From Fulvimarina sp039652615 (lineage in GTDB: Bacteria; Pseudomonadota; Alphaproteobacteria; Rhizobiales; Rhizobiaceae), in the NCBI RefSeq assembly GCF_039652615.1, contig NZ_JBDJAC010000014.1:1-64000 (forward strand): a stretch of DNA of 64,000 bases. The letters run 5' to 3'. Below are positions 24,348 through 32,766 of the stretch, piece by piece; the stretch's first letter is position 1; every line of letters starts with the position of its first letter. Made by a program: the position numbers and the translations under genes. The notes below the pieces were generated by a model that was not told the origin of the DNA, did not search any database, and was given only the letters and a program-made list of their open reading frames with translations.

Positions 24348-25250
24348 TCAGCTGTCTTTCAACGCACGTTTCTGACGACGCTTCTGAAGGAAGATGAAGG
24401 CGGCAAGTGTCCCGAAGATGACCGTGAAGGAAACCGCCGTCACCGACGTACCGAGAGCATAGATCTCCGGCGTGGTGACGGTGGTGGTCAATGCGGCAAG
24501 TTCCAGCGGCAGGGTGTTCGTCGAGCCCATGGTCTGGCTGGATCTTGCGATCTCGTCCCATGAAAGGGTGAAGCCGAACAGCGCGATGCCGATGAGGAAG
24601 GGCGCGATCATGGGCAGGATCACATATCGAAAGCTCTGCCAGTTCGTCGCGCCAAGGTCGCGGGCCGCTTCCTCATAGCTCTTGTCGAGGCGGTTGAAGA
24701 CCGCGAACATGATGAGAAGGCCGAAGGGCAGCGTCCAGGAAAGATGCGCCCCAAGACCCGATGTGAAAAGACCCAGCGAGTTCCCGCGCGGCGCGACGAG
24801 GCCGATCGCGGCAAGAGAGGGTCGCAGCAGGTCGTCGATGATCCGGAATTCCAGCGCGATGCCCAGCGAAACGACAATCGAGGGCACGATAAGGCTTGCG
24901 ATCGCCACATAGAAGAGCGGCGTCGAGCCCTTGAACTTCTTGCGGAAGGCCAGCCCGGCGAGCACCGAGATGACGACCGTCAGCACCATCACGGTGAGGC
25001 CGAGAGCGAGCGAACGGCGAAAGGCCGAGCCGATGTCCACGGTGCCGCCGCCGCCCCAGAGCCGCTCGAACCAGTAGAACGAAACCCCGTTCATGGGAAA
25101 GGTCAGCCCGCCGGACGGACCCTGGAACGAGAGCGTCAGGATGGTGACGACCGGCCCGTAGAGGAAGACGACGAAAAGGGCGAAGAACAGGGCGAGGAGG
25201 TAAAAGCTGCGGGGGCGCTTTTCCTCGCGAGGCACGGTTTTCACGGCCAT
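24348..25250 (-). CDS. ABC transporter permease (PotC-like)
   Basis: The 300-residue protein has six membrane segments and the binding-protein-dependent permease loop EEAARDLGATNWQSFRYVILP. It belongs to the polyamine/opine/iron group (PotC type). It begins 4 bp after the stop of the other permease and would form the heterodimeric channel of the importer. Substrate unknown: the group includes transporters for putrescine, 2-aminoethylphosphonate and small organic cations. Confidence 0.88.
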   Translation of the reverse strand: MAVKTVPREEKRPRSFYLLALFFALFVVFLYGPVVTILTLSFQGPSGGLTFPMNGVSFYWFERLWGGGGTVDIGSAFRRSLALGLTVMVLTVVISVLAGLAFRKKFKGSTPLFYVAIASLIVPSIVVSLGIALEFRIIDDLLRPSLAAIGLVAPRGNSLGLFTSGLGAHLSWTLPFGLLIMFAVFNRLDKSYEEAARDLGATNWQSFRYVILPMIAPFLIGIALFGFTLSWDEIARSSQTMGSTNTLPLELAALTTTVTTPEIYALGTSVTAVSFTVIFGTLAAFIFLQKRRQKRALKDS

Positions 25251-25253
25251 TCC

Positions 25254-26219
25254 TCAAAGCTCCTTGCGGATGTCGACGAGGCGCAGCATGCCCCAGATCG
25301 TCAACAGGACGACGGCGAGAAGCACGATCGCATTGGCTGCGGCAATCGGAAATTGCAGGAAGTTGATCTGGGTCTGGATCACCTTGCCAACCGAAGCGAT
25401 CTGCTGGCCGCCCATGATGCCGATCGTCAGATAATCGCCGGTGACGATGGTAACGACGAAGATCGAGCCGATGAGGATGCCGGGCTTCACCAGCGGAATG
25501 ATGACGTTAGTGAGCGTCTGCCAGCCGCTGGCGCCGGCGTCGTAGGCGGCCTCGATAAGCGAGCGGTCGATGCGCATCATCGAGTTGAAGATCGGCACCA
25601 CCATGAACAGCGTGTAGAGATGAACGAGGGCGAGGGCGACCGCGAAGTCGGAATAGAGAAGCCATTCGAGCGGCGCGTCGATCAGCCCGAGGTTTTGCAA
25701 CGTCTCATTGACGAGGCCATTGCGGCCGAGAAGCGGGATCCACGAAATCATGCGGATGACGTTCGAGGTCCAGAACGGGATGGTGCAGACCATGAAGAGC
25801 GCGATCTGCATCGGCAGCGTCTTGACATGGAAGCACAGGAAATAGGCGACCGTGAAACCGATCAGAAGCGTCGTCACCCAGACGATCGCGACGAATTTCA
25901 GCGTCGACAGATAGGTTGCGAAGGTGGTGCAGAGCGCCGAGCCGCCGGAAAAGCAGCCATAGAAGACATCCGTATAGTTCGTCGTGACGAAGGCCGGCTC
26001 GATCGAATATTCGGTGTAGTTCCAGAAGGAGACGATGAAGGTCGCCACCAATGGCAAAACGAAGAACAGGAAAAAGACGAGCGCCATGGGCGCGGCTTGG
26101 GCATAGGCGACCCACCCGGGCGTCCAGCTCGTGCGCCGCGCCCGTTTGGCGGTGTTCCCCCGCGCTTCGCCCCGTGTGGCGGCCCCGGCATGAGCCGGAG
26201 CCTCCACGGTCTTGGTCAT
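25254..26219 (-). CDS. ABC transporter permease (PotB-like)
   Basis: The 321-residue permease has a cytoplasmic N-terminal extension followed by six membrane helices and the coupling loop IEAAYDAGASGWQTLTNVIIP. The start at 26219 is preferred because GAGG lies 4 bp upstream; the ATG at 26234 would lie inside the preceding gene. It partners the PotC-like permease immediately downstream. Confidence 0.88.
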   Translation of the reverse strand: MTKTVEAPAHAGAATRGEARGNTAKRARRTSWTPGWVAYAQAAPMALVFFLFFVLPLVATFIVSFWNYTEYSIEPAFVTTNYTDVFYGCFSGGSALCTTFATYLSTLKFVAIVWVTTLLIGFTVAYFLCFHVKTLPMQIALFMVCTIPFWTSNVIRMISWIPLLGRNGLVNETLQNLGLIDAPLEWLLYSDFAVALALVHLYTLFMVVPIFNSMMRIDRSLIEAAYDAGASGWQTLTNVIIPLVKPGILIGSIFVVTIVTGDYLTIGIMGGQQIASVGKVIQTQINFLQFPIAAANAIVLLAVVLLTIWGMLRLVDIRKEL

Positions 26220-26223
26220 CGCC

Positions 26224-27507
26224 TCAGGACGCAATGAACTCGTTCCATTTGCGGATCATGTAGATGTTTTCGTCCATGACGGCGTTCCAGCAGGCGACAG
26301 AGCCCATGCGCTCGTCGTAGGAGCCGCCGTCGCGGGTCGCGCCGGCCTTTTCGAGCAGCTTGCCGTCCGGCGACATGATGTCCTTCTCGGCCGGCTTGCC
26401 TTCGAACCAGTAAGCCCACTCGTAAGGCTCCATAGCCTCCTTCGTGGTTTCAAGGACGGCGGTGTAATAGCCCTGCTTGGCGAGATGGGCGCCGGCCCAG
26501 CCGGACAAGAACCAGTTGATGAACTCGTAGGCCGCATCCTTTTCGCGGTCGCCGATGGCGGGCGGCAGACCGAAGCCGGAGGCCCAGGCGCGGTAGCCTT
26601 CCTTAAGCGGCTGATATTTGCACTCGATGCCTTGCGTGCGAACGGCCGTCACCGCTGGCGACCACATGGACTGGATGACCACCTCGCCCGAGGCCATCAG
26701 ATTCACGCTCTCGTTGAAGTCGGTCCAGAAGGCACGGAACTGGCCGGCGCGCTTGGCCTCGATCAGCGCGGCGATCGTCTTGTCGATTTCCTCGCGCGTC
26801 ATGTTGCCCTTGTCGCCATAGGTCACGTCGCCGCGCGCCGAGAGCGCCATTGCCGCGTCCATGATGCCGATCGACGGGATGTTCAGCATCGCCGCCTTGC
26901 CCTTGAACTTCGGGTCGAGGAGCGCGGCCCAGCTGTCGACCGGGCCGTCGATGAGATCGGGGCGGATGCCGAGCGTATCGGCATTGTAGGTGGTGGGGAT
27001 CAGGGTCAGGAAGCCGGTTTCCTCGCCGGCGAACTCGGTCGCGTCCTCGCTCGGCAGGTAGAGCACCTCGGCCGGCGCAGTTCCGTCCAAGCCGACCTTC
27101 TTGCCGTCGACGGTCCCGTTGCGGATCACCGAGGCGATCTTGTCGGAGAGTTTGATCTTCGAGGCGTCGAGACCCATGATGTTGCCGGAGGGGAGCAGCT
27201 TCGGCAGCGCGAAATATTCCGTATCGACGAGGTCGAAGGAATTCGGCTGGGTGATCACCCGCTTGGCGACGTCGTCGGTCGTCACCGCGATATATTCGAT
27301 GTTGATGCCGAGATCCTCACCAGCCTTTTCGGCGATGGCAGGGGACTGGTTCACCGCCGTCGAGAGATAGCGCAGGGTCACCTTCTCCTGGGCGATCGCC
27401 GGGGTGGGGAAGGCGGAGAGCTTGGCGGTCACTGCAGCGCCCGCAAATGCGGCGGTGCCTTTCAGAAGCGTGCGGCGCGAGAGGCCTTCAGAGGTCTTGT
27501 CTGTCAT
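26224..27507 (-). CDS. ABC transporter substrate-binding protein (PotD-like)
   Basis: The 427-residue protein has a twin-arginine signal (LSRRTLLKGTAAFAGAA, cleavage near TPAIA) and a spermidine/putrescine-type binding fold (DLVDTEYFALPKLL, SWAALLDPKFKGKAAM, INWFLSGWAGAHLAKQGYY). Export in folded form is typical of some members. It is longer than PotD (about 350), as in the family-1 PotD-like proteins found beside hydantoin or amide hydrolases. The ligand cannot be deduced. Confidence 0.85.
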   Translation of the reverse strand: MTDKTSEGLSRRTLLKGTAAFAGAAVTAKLSAFPTPAIAQEKVTLRYLSTAVNQSPAIAEKAGEDLGINIEYIAVTTDDVAKRVITQPNSFDLVDTEYFALPKLLPSGNIMGLDASKIKLSDKIASVIRNGTVDGKKVGLDGTAPAEVLYLPSEDATEFAGEETGFLTLIPTTYNADTLGIRPDLIDGPVDSWAALLDPKFKGKAAMLNIPSIGIMDAAMALSARGDVTYGDKGNMTREEIDKTIAALIEAKRAGQFRAFWTDFNESVNLMASGEVVIQSMWSPAVTAVRTQGIECKYQPLKEGYRAWASGFGLPPAIGDREKDAAYEFINWFLSGWAGAHLAKQGYYTAVLETTKEAMEPYEWAYWFEGKPAEKDIMSPDGKLLEKAGATRDGGSYDERMGSVACWNAVMDENIYMIRKWNEFIAS

Positions 27508-27571
27508 CGTCCATCCTTTTGGTCATGGTCGGTTGGCGGAAAGGGACGTAAGACCCCCTTTCCTTCGCGGA

Positions 27572-28570
27572 TCAGGCTGCGAGTTCGTGACGGTCGCTGG
27601 CATGCCAGCCGACCAGCACCTCGTCTCCGGGGGCGACGGGCGCCCGGTCGAATTCGTCCTCGGTGAGTGTGGCGAGAAGGTCCGTGCCGTCCGAGCGGCG
27701 CATCGCGACGTGAACGGTCATGCCCTGATATTCGACATCGGTGACGCTCGCCTTCTGGCCGCTCGTCTCGCCGGATGAGACCTGGCCGAGAAGCCGGATC
27801 TTGTCTGCCCGGACCGCATAGGCCGTCTGGCCGTCACTGACGACGTTGTGGCCGCCCATGAACTGGGCGACGAACTTCGTGCGTGGCCGGTTGAACACCT
27901 CGCGGGGCGGGCCGACCTGCTCGATCTTTCCGTCATTCATCACGACCACCATGTCGGCGAGCGCCATCGCCTCTTCTTGGCTGTGGGTGACGTGAACGAA
28001 GGAGATGCCGAATTCGCGCTGATAGCGTTTGAGTTCGGCGCGCATGCGAATGCGCAGGAAGGGATCGAGGGCGGAAAGAGGCTCGTCGAGGAGGAGCACC
28101 GTCGGATTGGTGACCAGGGCGCGAGCCAGCGCCACGCGTTGCTGCTGGCCGCCGGAGAGCTGGGCGGGAAGGCGGCTGGAATAGCGGCCCATATCGACCA
28201 TTTCGAGCATGTCGTCGGCGCGCTTGAGGCGTTCGGCCTTGTCGGTGCCCGCCATCTTCAGGGAAAAGGCGACGTTCTCGCGAACGCTCAGATGCGGAAA
28301 CAGCGCATAGCTCTGGAACATCATGGCCGTGCCGCGCTTGGCTGGCGGCAGGTCGTTGACGATCGTATTGCCGATCATCACGTCGCCATCGGAAATGAAC
28401 TCGTGGCCCGCGATCATGCGCAAGGTCGAGGACTTGCCGCAGCCGGAAGGTCCGAGAAGGCAGCAATAGGTTCCCGCTGGTACCTTCAGTGAGACATGAT
28501 CGACGGCGAGCGTGTCACCATAGGCTTTGGTGACGGCGGCGAGTTCGAGATCGGCGGCTGCGGATGGCAC
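27572..28570 (-). CDS. ABC transporter ATP-binding protein (PotA-like)
   Basis: The 332-residue ATPase has Walker A (GPSGCGKSS), the Q-loop (MMFQSYALFPHL), the signature LSGGQQQRVALARAL, Walker B (VLLLDEPLSALD) and the switch His (HVTHSQEEA). A C-terminal TOBE-like domain follows (residues about 240-330). First gene of the leftward importer operon. A possible 13-bp palindrome (GTGCGC-G-GCGCAC, 28652-28664) lies upstream. Confidence 0.93.
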   Translation of the reverse strand: MPSAAADLELAAVTKAYGDTLAVDHVSLKVPAGTYCCLLGPSGCGKSSTLRMIAGHEFISDGDVMIGNTIVNDLPPAKRGTAMMFQSYALFPHLSVRENVAFSLKMAGTDKAERLKRADDMLEMVDMGRYSSRLPAQLSGGQQQRVALARALVTNPTVLLLDEPLSALDPFLRIRMRAELKRYQREFGISFVHVTHSQEEAMALADMVVVMNDGKIEQVGPPREVFNRPRTKFVAQFMGGHNVVSDGQTAYAVRADKIRLLGQVSSGETSGQKASVTDVEYQGMTVHVAMRRSDGTDLLATLTEDEFDRAPVAPGDEVLVGWHASDRHELAA

Positions 28571-28891
28571 GGGCTGGCCTGCTCCTGTTTCTGCTTTCGG
28601 GTTTCCAAAAGCAAAGCCTGTGCCAATCTTTCATTGAGTCTGCGAAATCATGTGCGCGGCGCACGGCAATACACATTGGTGTCTCTATTTCATGGGAGGC
28701 CGCCGGTCCGGGTTGCCTATTCTAGAGCCAAATTCAACCAAGGTGATCAAATGTTGTGCAATCACTCACTTTCCGGTTCAATTCACACGGCTTACCATTT
28801 AACATGCAGAGAATCCAAGCACTTGCCACGCGCGGGACGATTGATTTCAAGTCTGCACGCCGTTGGCTCCTTTCAATAAGCTGATCCAATC
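28571..28891. other. Divergent intergenic region: ABC importer / hemerythrin genes
   Basis: No gene is supported. It holds the palindrome GTGCGC-G-GCGCAC (28652-28664), 82 bp before the ATPase start, which could be an operator for the importer. An AT-richer part (28735-28880) could hold the hemerythrin promoter. No clear -10/-35 pair was identified. Confidence 0.45.
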
Positions 28892-29452
28892 TTGACGAAG
28901 ACCACGCTGATCGACGAACGGACGCGACCGCTCGCTCCGAAAATTGAGGGTTTGACGCCGTTTCAGGAACTGCACGGCAAGACATTGGCCCATATTCACG
29001 CCATGCATCTTCGCGAGCTCGACGAGCTGAACAAGCTCGTGTCGATGATCGAGGCCGGCGAACGATCAGCGCCCGATCTGGCAGAGGCGATCTCGGTTCT
29101 GCCCATGGTGCGTGCGTATAAAGGCTTCGGCACCTTGTGCGGCCGCGAATGCAGGCAGCTGAGTTTCCATCACGGAGCCGAGGAACATGGGCTGTTTCCG
29201 GCACTGCGCGAGCATGCGGGGGATGGGCTTCTCAAAGTGCTCGATCGCCTGGCCGAGGAACACGTGGTCATTCACGCGCAGATTGAAGCGCTGGCCGAAA
29301 AGGCCGAGATCGTCGCCAACGAGGCGACATCCGAGAGATTCGCCGAAGCACGCGAAGCGCTCCGTACGCTCGACGCGCTGGTCCGCTCCCACTTTGGGTA
29401 TGAAGAGGTCCAGCTCGCCGATGCCATCGGTTTTTACGAGGTTCCGATCTGA
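28892..29452 (+). CDS. Hemerythrin HHE domain protein
   Basis: The 186-residue helical protein has the spaced His/Glu ligands of the HHE cation-binding fold: FQELHGKTLAHIHAMHLREL, FHHGAEEHGLFPAL, LAEEHVVIHAQIEAL and VRSHFGYEEVQLADAI. It would bind a di-iron centre and oxygen or nitric oxide. A stop (28877) lies just upstream and no ATG is available before the first helix, so the TTG at 28892 is the probable start. It is a monocistronic gene by spacing. Confidence 0.78.
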   Translation: MTKTTLIDERTRPLAPKIEGLTPFQELHGKTLAHIHAMHLRELDELNKLVSMIEAGERSAPDLAEAISVLPMVRAYKGFGTLCGRECRQLSFHHGAEEHGLFPALREHAGDGLLKVLDRLAEEHVVIHAQIEALAEKAEIVANEATSERFAEAREALRTLDALVRSHFGYEEVQLADAIGFYEVPI

Positions 29453-29596
29453 CGGTGAGGGGCAGTTGGAAACGGTGGAAATGGGAGTGTCCGCCCTGTA
29501 TTTTCGAGCACTCTGAGCAGACCTTTTGTTTTCCGGTTCGTCCTTGACGGGGAGGCGGGGCGCCAACAGTGACTGGCACAAGCTTGAGCATTCGTC

Positions 29597-29935
29597 ATGA
29601 CACTGAAAGAGGATTTCGGCGCCATCGCCAACTGGATCGAAGTGAACTCCCGCGAGAACGGACCGGCGTTCAACGGGTCCGCGTCCGATCATCAGGTAGA
29701 GGTGGCGGAACGTCGCCTGGGCCTTGCCCTGGCGCCCTCCAATCGGCGGTTCTACCTCTTGGTCGACGGGCAGCCGCGCAGCCGCGCAGCCGCGCTATCG
29801 CGCCGGTTTTGGGGCTGCTTCCAGCTCGTTCCAATCCAAGACGCGGCAGAAAACGCCGAATTCCTGAACGAGGCGTTTTTAAACGGTATTAGCGTCCCCG
29901 ACGTGGACCATGCTCCAATAAGAGGTGCCTCCTGA
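29597..29935 (+). CDS. Small SMI1/KNR4 (SUKH)-like protein
   Basis: The 112-residue product resembles the first half of SUKH-fold proteins: VEVAERRLGLALAPSNRRFYLL is close to the family's 'LPPSYREFLLLHNG' segment, and WGCFQLVPIQDAAENAEFL follows. SUKH proteins often neutralise contact-dependent toxins, but many have other roles and no toxin gene is nearby. It is shorter than typical members (about 150). Three tandem 8-bp repeats lie in the middle and may have altered the frame. Identification is tentative. Confidence 0.45.
   Translation: MTLKEDFGAIANWIEVNSRENGPAFNGSASDHQVEVAERRLGLALAPSNRRFYLLVDGQPRSRAAALSRRFWGCFQLVPIQDAAENAEFLNEAFLNGISVPDVDHAPIRGAS
29771..29794 (+). repeat. Tandem 8-bp repeat (CAGCCGCG x3)
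   Basis: Three exact head-to-tail copies of CAGCCGCG inside the SUKH-like gene encode the unusual QPRSRAAA stretch. The unit is not a multiple of three, so gain or loss of a copy shifts the frame. Confidence 0.9.
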
Positions 29936-30047
29936 GATCCGCGCCGTCGGATCGTCCAGATCGAAAGCCATCCGCACGAATTTTGACCGCCGGGGCCAAT
30001 GCTCTCCGCTTCTTCGGTGAAACGCCGCTTGTGATGCGGCAGGTCCC

Positions 30048-31886
30048 TTGAAATCAGTGCTTCAAGCGACCCGCCGTTTTATACGAGATCCAGTCTGTCT
30101 CGGGCTCTCGATAAGACCGCCGCGACAAGTTTCCCTGTGGCCGATCATTGGAGGCTACGTGTTCGATCGTCCGGGAATGCTCCATCATGTGGGCAGGTTG
30201 CCTATTGGAGAGAGAACGATATGTGAAAGATTAACGGTACGGAAAGGTGTGATAACATTGAAGAACCTAGCACTACGCCTCGGCCTGAAAGTGGATGCGG
30301 ATATTTTCTTCGTAGCGGCATTTCTGACCCTTGGCTTCGTGCTTCTCCTCGTTGCGATCCCCAACCAGATCGGTGACATCTTTTCCGCCAGCCGCAGCTG
30401 GATCGTGACCAATCTTGGCTGGTTCTTTATCCTCGGCGTCAATGTCTGGTTAGGCTTTCTGGTTTTTGCGGCTGTCTCTCGGCATGGTCATATCCGGCTG
30501 GGGCACAGGGACTCCCGGCCTGAATATTCGAACCTATCCTGGTTCGCGATGCTTTTCGCCGGTGGCATCGGAACCATTCTCATGTTCTGGGGCGTCGCCG
30601 AGCCGATCAGCCACTACCAGGACCCCCCGCTGCCGGGTGTCGAGCCGTTCACGATCGAGGCGGCCCAGGATGCGATCTCGATATCGCTGTATCATCTCGC
30701 GATCCATACCTGGACGATCTTCGCCCTGCCGGGTCTCGCCTTCGCTTATTTCATCAACCGCTACGACCTTCCGATGCGGGTCAGCTCGGTATTCTACCCG
30801 CTGCTCGGGAACCGCATTCACGGCCCCATCGGCAAGACGATCGACATCGCCGCTATCATCGGAACCTTGTTCGGCGTCGCGGTTTCTCTCGGACTCGGCT
30901 CCTCGCAGATCTCGGCCGGCCTTTCGCAACTCTTCGGCTGGAGCGATGCAACCGGGCTTCGGATTGCGATCCTCGTCACTCTGACGCTCGTCGCGGTCTT
31001 CTCGATCGCAGCCGGGCTCGATCGCGGCGTGAAGATGTTGTCGAACATCAATATCGGCATGGCGGTCGGTCTGCTCGTCTTCGTGCTCGTGACTGGCTCG
31101 ACGCTCTTCCTCCTGCGCGGGATCGTCGAGACCTTCGGGCTCTATCTGTCGAACCTTCCGCGTCTCGCCTTCTGGAACGATATGATCCACGGGCCGAACA
31201 TGGGCACAGGGGACTGGGGCTGGCAAGCAGACTGGACAGTGTTCTACTGGACTTGGACCGTAACCTGGTCGCCCTTCATCGGCATCTTCGTCGCGCGCAT
31301 CTCGCGCGGGCGCACGGTCCGCGAGTTCGTGTTCGGCGTGCTGCTCGCGCCCTCGCTCTTCACCGTGATCTGGTTCGCAATCTTCGGCTGGCAGGCAATG
31401 GAACTCGACGGGCTTGGACAGGCGGCACGCGAGGCGATGGGCGAGGAGGCTGGCGCGATCAGCAGAGCCGTCTCCGAGTCGGTACCTCTCGCCATGTTCG
31501 CCTTCTTCGCCGAGCTGCCGCTCTCGTCCATCATTCAGGGTATCGCGATCATAGTCGTCGCGATCTTCTTTGCGACATCCGCAGACTCCTCATCCCTCGT
31601 TGTCGACATGATGTGCACCGGCGGACAACAGTCTGGGCCGGCCAGGCAGCGGGTGTTCTGGGGCGTGATCCAGGGCCTCATTGCCGCAATGCTGATCCTG
31701 CTCGCGGGCGATGCGGGGCTGACCGCATTGCAGGAGGTCATTACCGTCGTCGGGCTGCCGATCTTTCTCCTCGTCTGCGCTATGATCCCGTCGATCATGT
31801 GGGGGTTTGCCGCCGAGGACATCGATCATGTGACGATAGGCAAGCGGCCGGAGCTCGAAGATCTCCTGAGCAAAGAAGAGACTTGA
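30048..31886 (+). CDS. BCCT-family betaine/choline/carnitine-type transporter
   Basis: The protein is a BCCT carrier with about twelve membrane helices and the diagnostic tryptophan-rich segment (DWTVFYWTWTVTWSPFIG, then RGRTVREFVFGVL), MFWGVAEPISHY and FFATSADSSSLVVDM. Such carriers import betaines with sodium or protons. The motif before MFWGVAEP reads AGGIGT where many sodium-coupled members have GMGIG, so coupling may differ. The first 67 residues of the longest frame look non-homologous. A start near GTG 30249 or TTG 30258 (after GGAAAGG) is more likely. With dddL elsewhere in the window, DMSP is one possible substrate. Confidence 0.9.
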   Translation: MKSVLQATRRFIRDPVCLGLSIRPPRQVSLWPIIGGYVFDRPGMLHHVGRLPIGERTICERLTVRKGVITLKNLALRLGLKVDADIFFVAAFLTLGFVLLLVAIPNQIGDIFSASRSWIVTNLGWFFILGVNVWLGFLVFAAVSRHGHIRLGHRDSRPEYSNLSWFAMLFAGGIGTILMFWGVAEPISHYQDPPLPGVEPFTIEAAQDAISISLYHLAIHTWTIFALPGLAFAYFINRYDLPMRVSSVFYPLLGNRIHGPIGKTIDIAAIIGTLFGVAVSLGLGSSQISAGLSQLFGWSDATGLRIAILVTLTLVAVFSIAAGLDRGVKMLSNINIGMAVGLLVFVLVTGSTLFLLRGIVETFGLYLSNLPRLAFWNDMIHGPNMGTGDWGWQADWTVFYWTWTVTWSPFIGIFVARISRGRTVREFVFGVLLAPSLFTVIWFAIFGWQAMELDGLGQAAREAMGEEAGAISRAVSESVPLAMFAFFAELPLSSIIQGIAIIVVAIFFATSADSSSLVVDMMCTGGQQSGPARQRVFWGVIQGLIAAMLILLAGDAGLTALQEVITVVGLPIFLLVCAMIPSIMWGFAAEDIDHVTIGKRPELEDLLSKEET

Positions 31887-31975
31887 CCGCTGAGTCAGTT
31901 CATCTGTCCTGACGCATGACGCAGAAAACTTGCACGGCTTTTCGGACGACACCGGCAGCGAATGCAGAGGATCAG

Positions 31976-32013
31976 AGCGAAATGCCGACTCGATCTTGCG
32001 GCATTTCGCTTTC
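31976..32013 (+). terminator. Terminator after the BCCT gene
   Basis: AGCGAAATGCCG and CGGCATTTCGCT form a 12-bp perfect stem with an 11-base loop, followed by TTTCG. It lies 90 bp after the transporter stop. Confidence 0.65.
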
Positions 32014-32095
32014 GCGCGATCAAAACCAGTGCTTCCTGAACGTCCGCCCGTAAAACAAACTCGATACCGAGGGCGACGGCTTGTCACCCCAAACG

Positions 32096-32126
32096 AAAAA
32101 CCCCGCCATAGCTGACGGGGTTTTTT
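32096..32126. terminator. Bidirectional intrinsic terminator
   Basis: AAAAACCCCG and CGGGGTTTTTT flank a short loop, so that either strand gives a GC stem followed by a T-run. It lies between the convergent BCCT and sciP genes and can stop transcription from both. Confidence 0.85.
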
Positions 32127-32188
32127 CATTGGTCCGGGCGGGCATTCGCCGGCCGTGGTCAAGGCAGGGAAAAATCCCTGCATTGCTG

Positions 32189-32479
32189 TTAGTGGAAATC
32201 GCCCTTGCCGCGATATTCCTGGATCTGCGTTGTCCGAAGTCCTGCAAGGCCATGCTGATCGATCGACAGCTGCCAGGACAGGAACTCTTCCACCGTCAGC
32301 GTGTACTTGCTGCAGGCCTCTTCGAGACTGAGCAGGCCACCACGGACGGCCGCCACGACTTCCGCCTTGCGGCGAATGACCCAGCGTCTTGTATTCTGCG
32401 GAGGCAGGTCCGCCAGTGTCAGCGGCGACCCATCGGGGCCGATGACGTATTTTATTCTTGATCTCACCTGATCGGCCAT
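32189..32479 (-). CDS. sciP: CtrA inhibitor SciP
   Basis: The 96-residue DUF1153 protein is almost all family signature: KYVIGPDGSPLTLADLPP, RRWVIRRKAEVVAAVRGG, LSLEEACSKYTLTVEEFLSW and GLAGLRTTQIQEYR. In Caulobacter SciP is a small helix-turn-helix protein that binds CtrA at promoters and blocks transcription of CtrA-driven genes in early cell cycle. The gene is found across Alphaproteobacteria, which fixes the taxonomic class of this window. It stands alone, with a terminator after it, and is divergent from mnmA. Confidence 0.95.
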   Translation of the reverse strand: MADQVRSRIKYVIGPDGSPLTLADLPPQNTRRWVIRRKAEVVAAVRGGLLSLEEACSKYTLTVEEFLSWQLSIDQHGLAGLRTTQIQEYRGKGDFH

Positions 32480-32766
32480 TGGACTCTCTACTCTACACAG
32501 CGACCTAATCGAGTTCGAAGCTAGCCAGTCGATCCTAAGAATCCGTCAAGCCTGAGGTAAGCTTTCGTTTAGACATCGCGTTTGGTAAACGCGGTCCTTC
32601 TTTTCGCCATGCCGCCGCCCCAGAGGTTAACGGGAGCCAACGGGAGCCCCGGCGTGGCGGGGCACCTGCGTTAAGCGGTGCGGCGCCTTTTGCGCAGGCG
32701 GATCAAACGTCCTAAGTAGGGCTCATTCTAGGACGAAACCGAGCGGCCGGCGGAGCGCCAGCAAAC

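Noticed and set aside
24744..26237. 497-residue open frame on the plus strand
   Set aside because: Antisense to the two ABC permease genes; charged low-complexity product.
26212..27666. 484-residue open frame on the plus strand
   Set aside because: Antisense to the binding-protein gene, which has clear motifs and a signal peptide.
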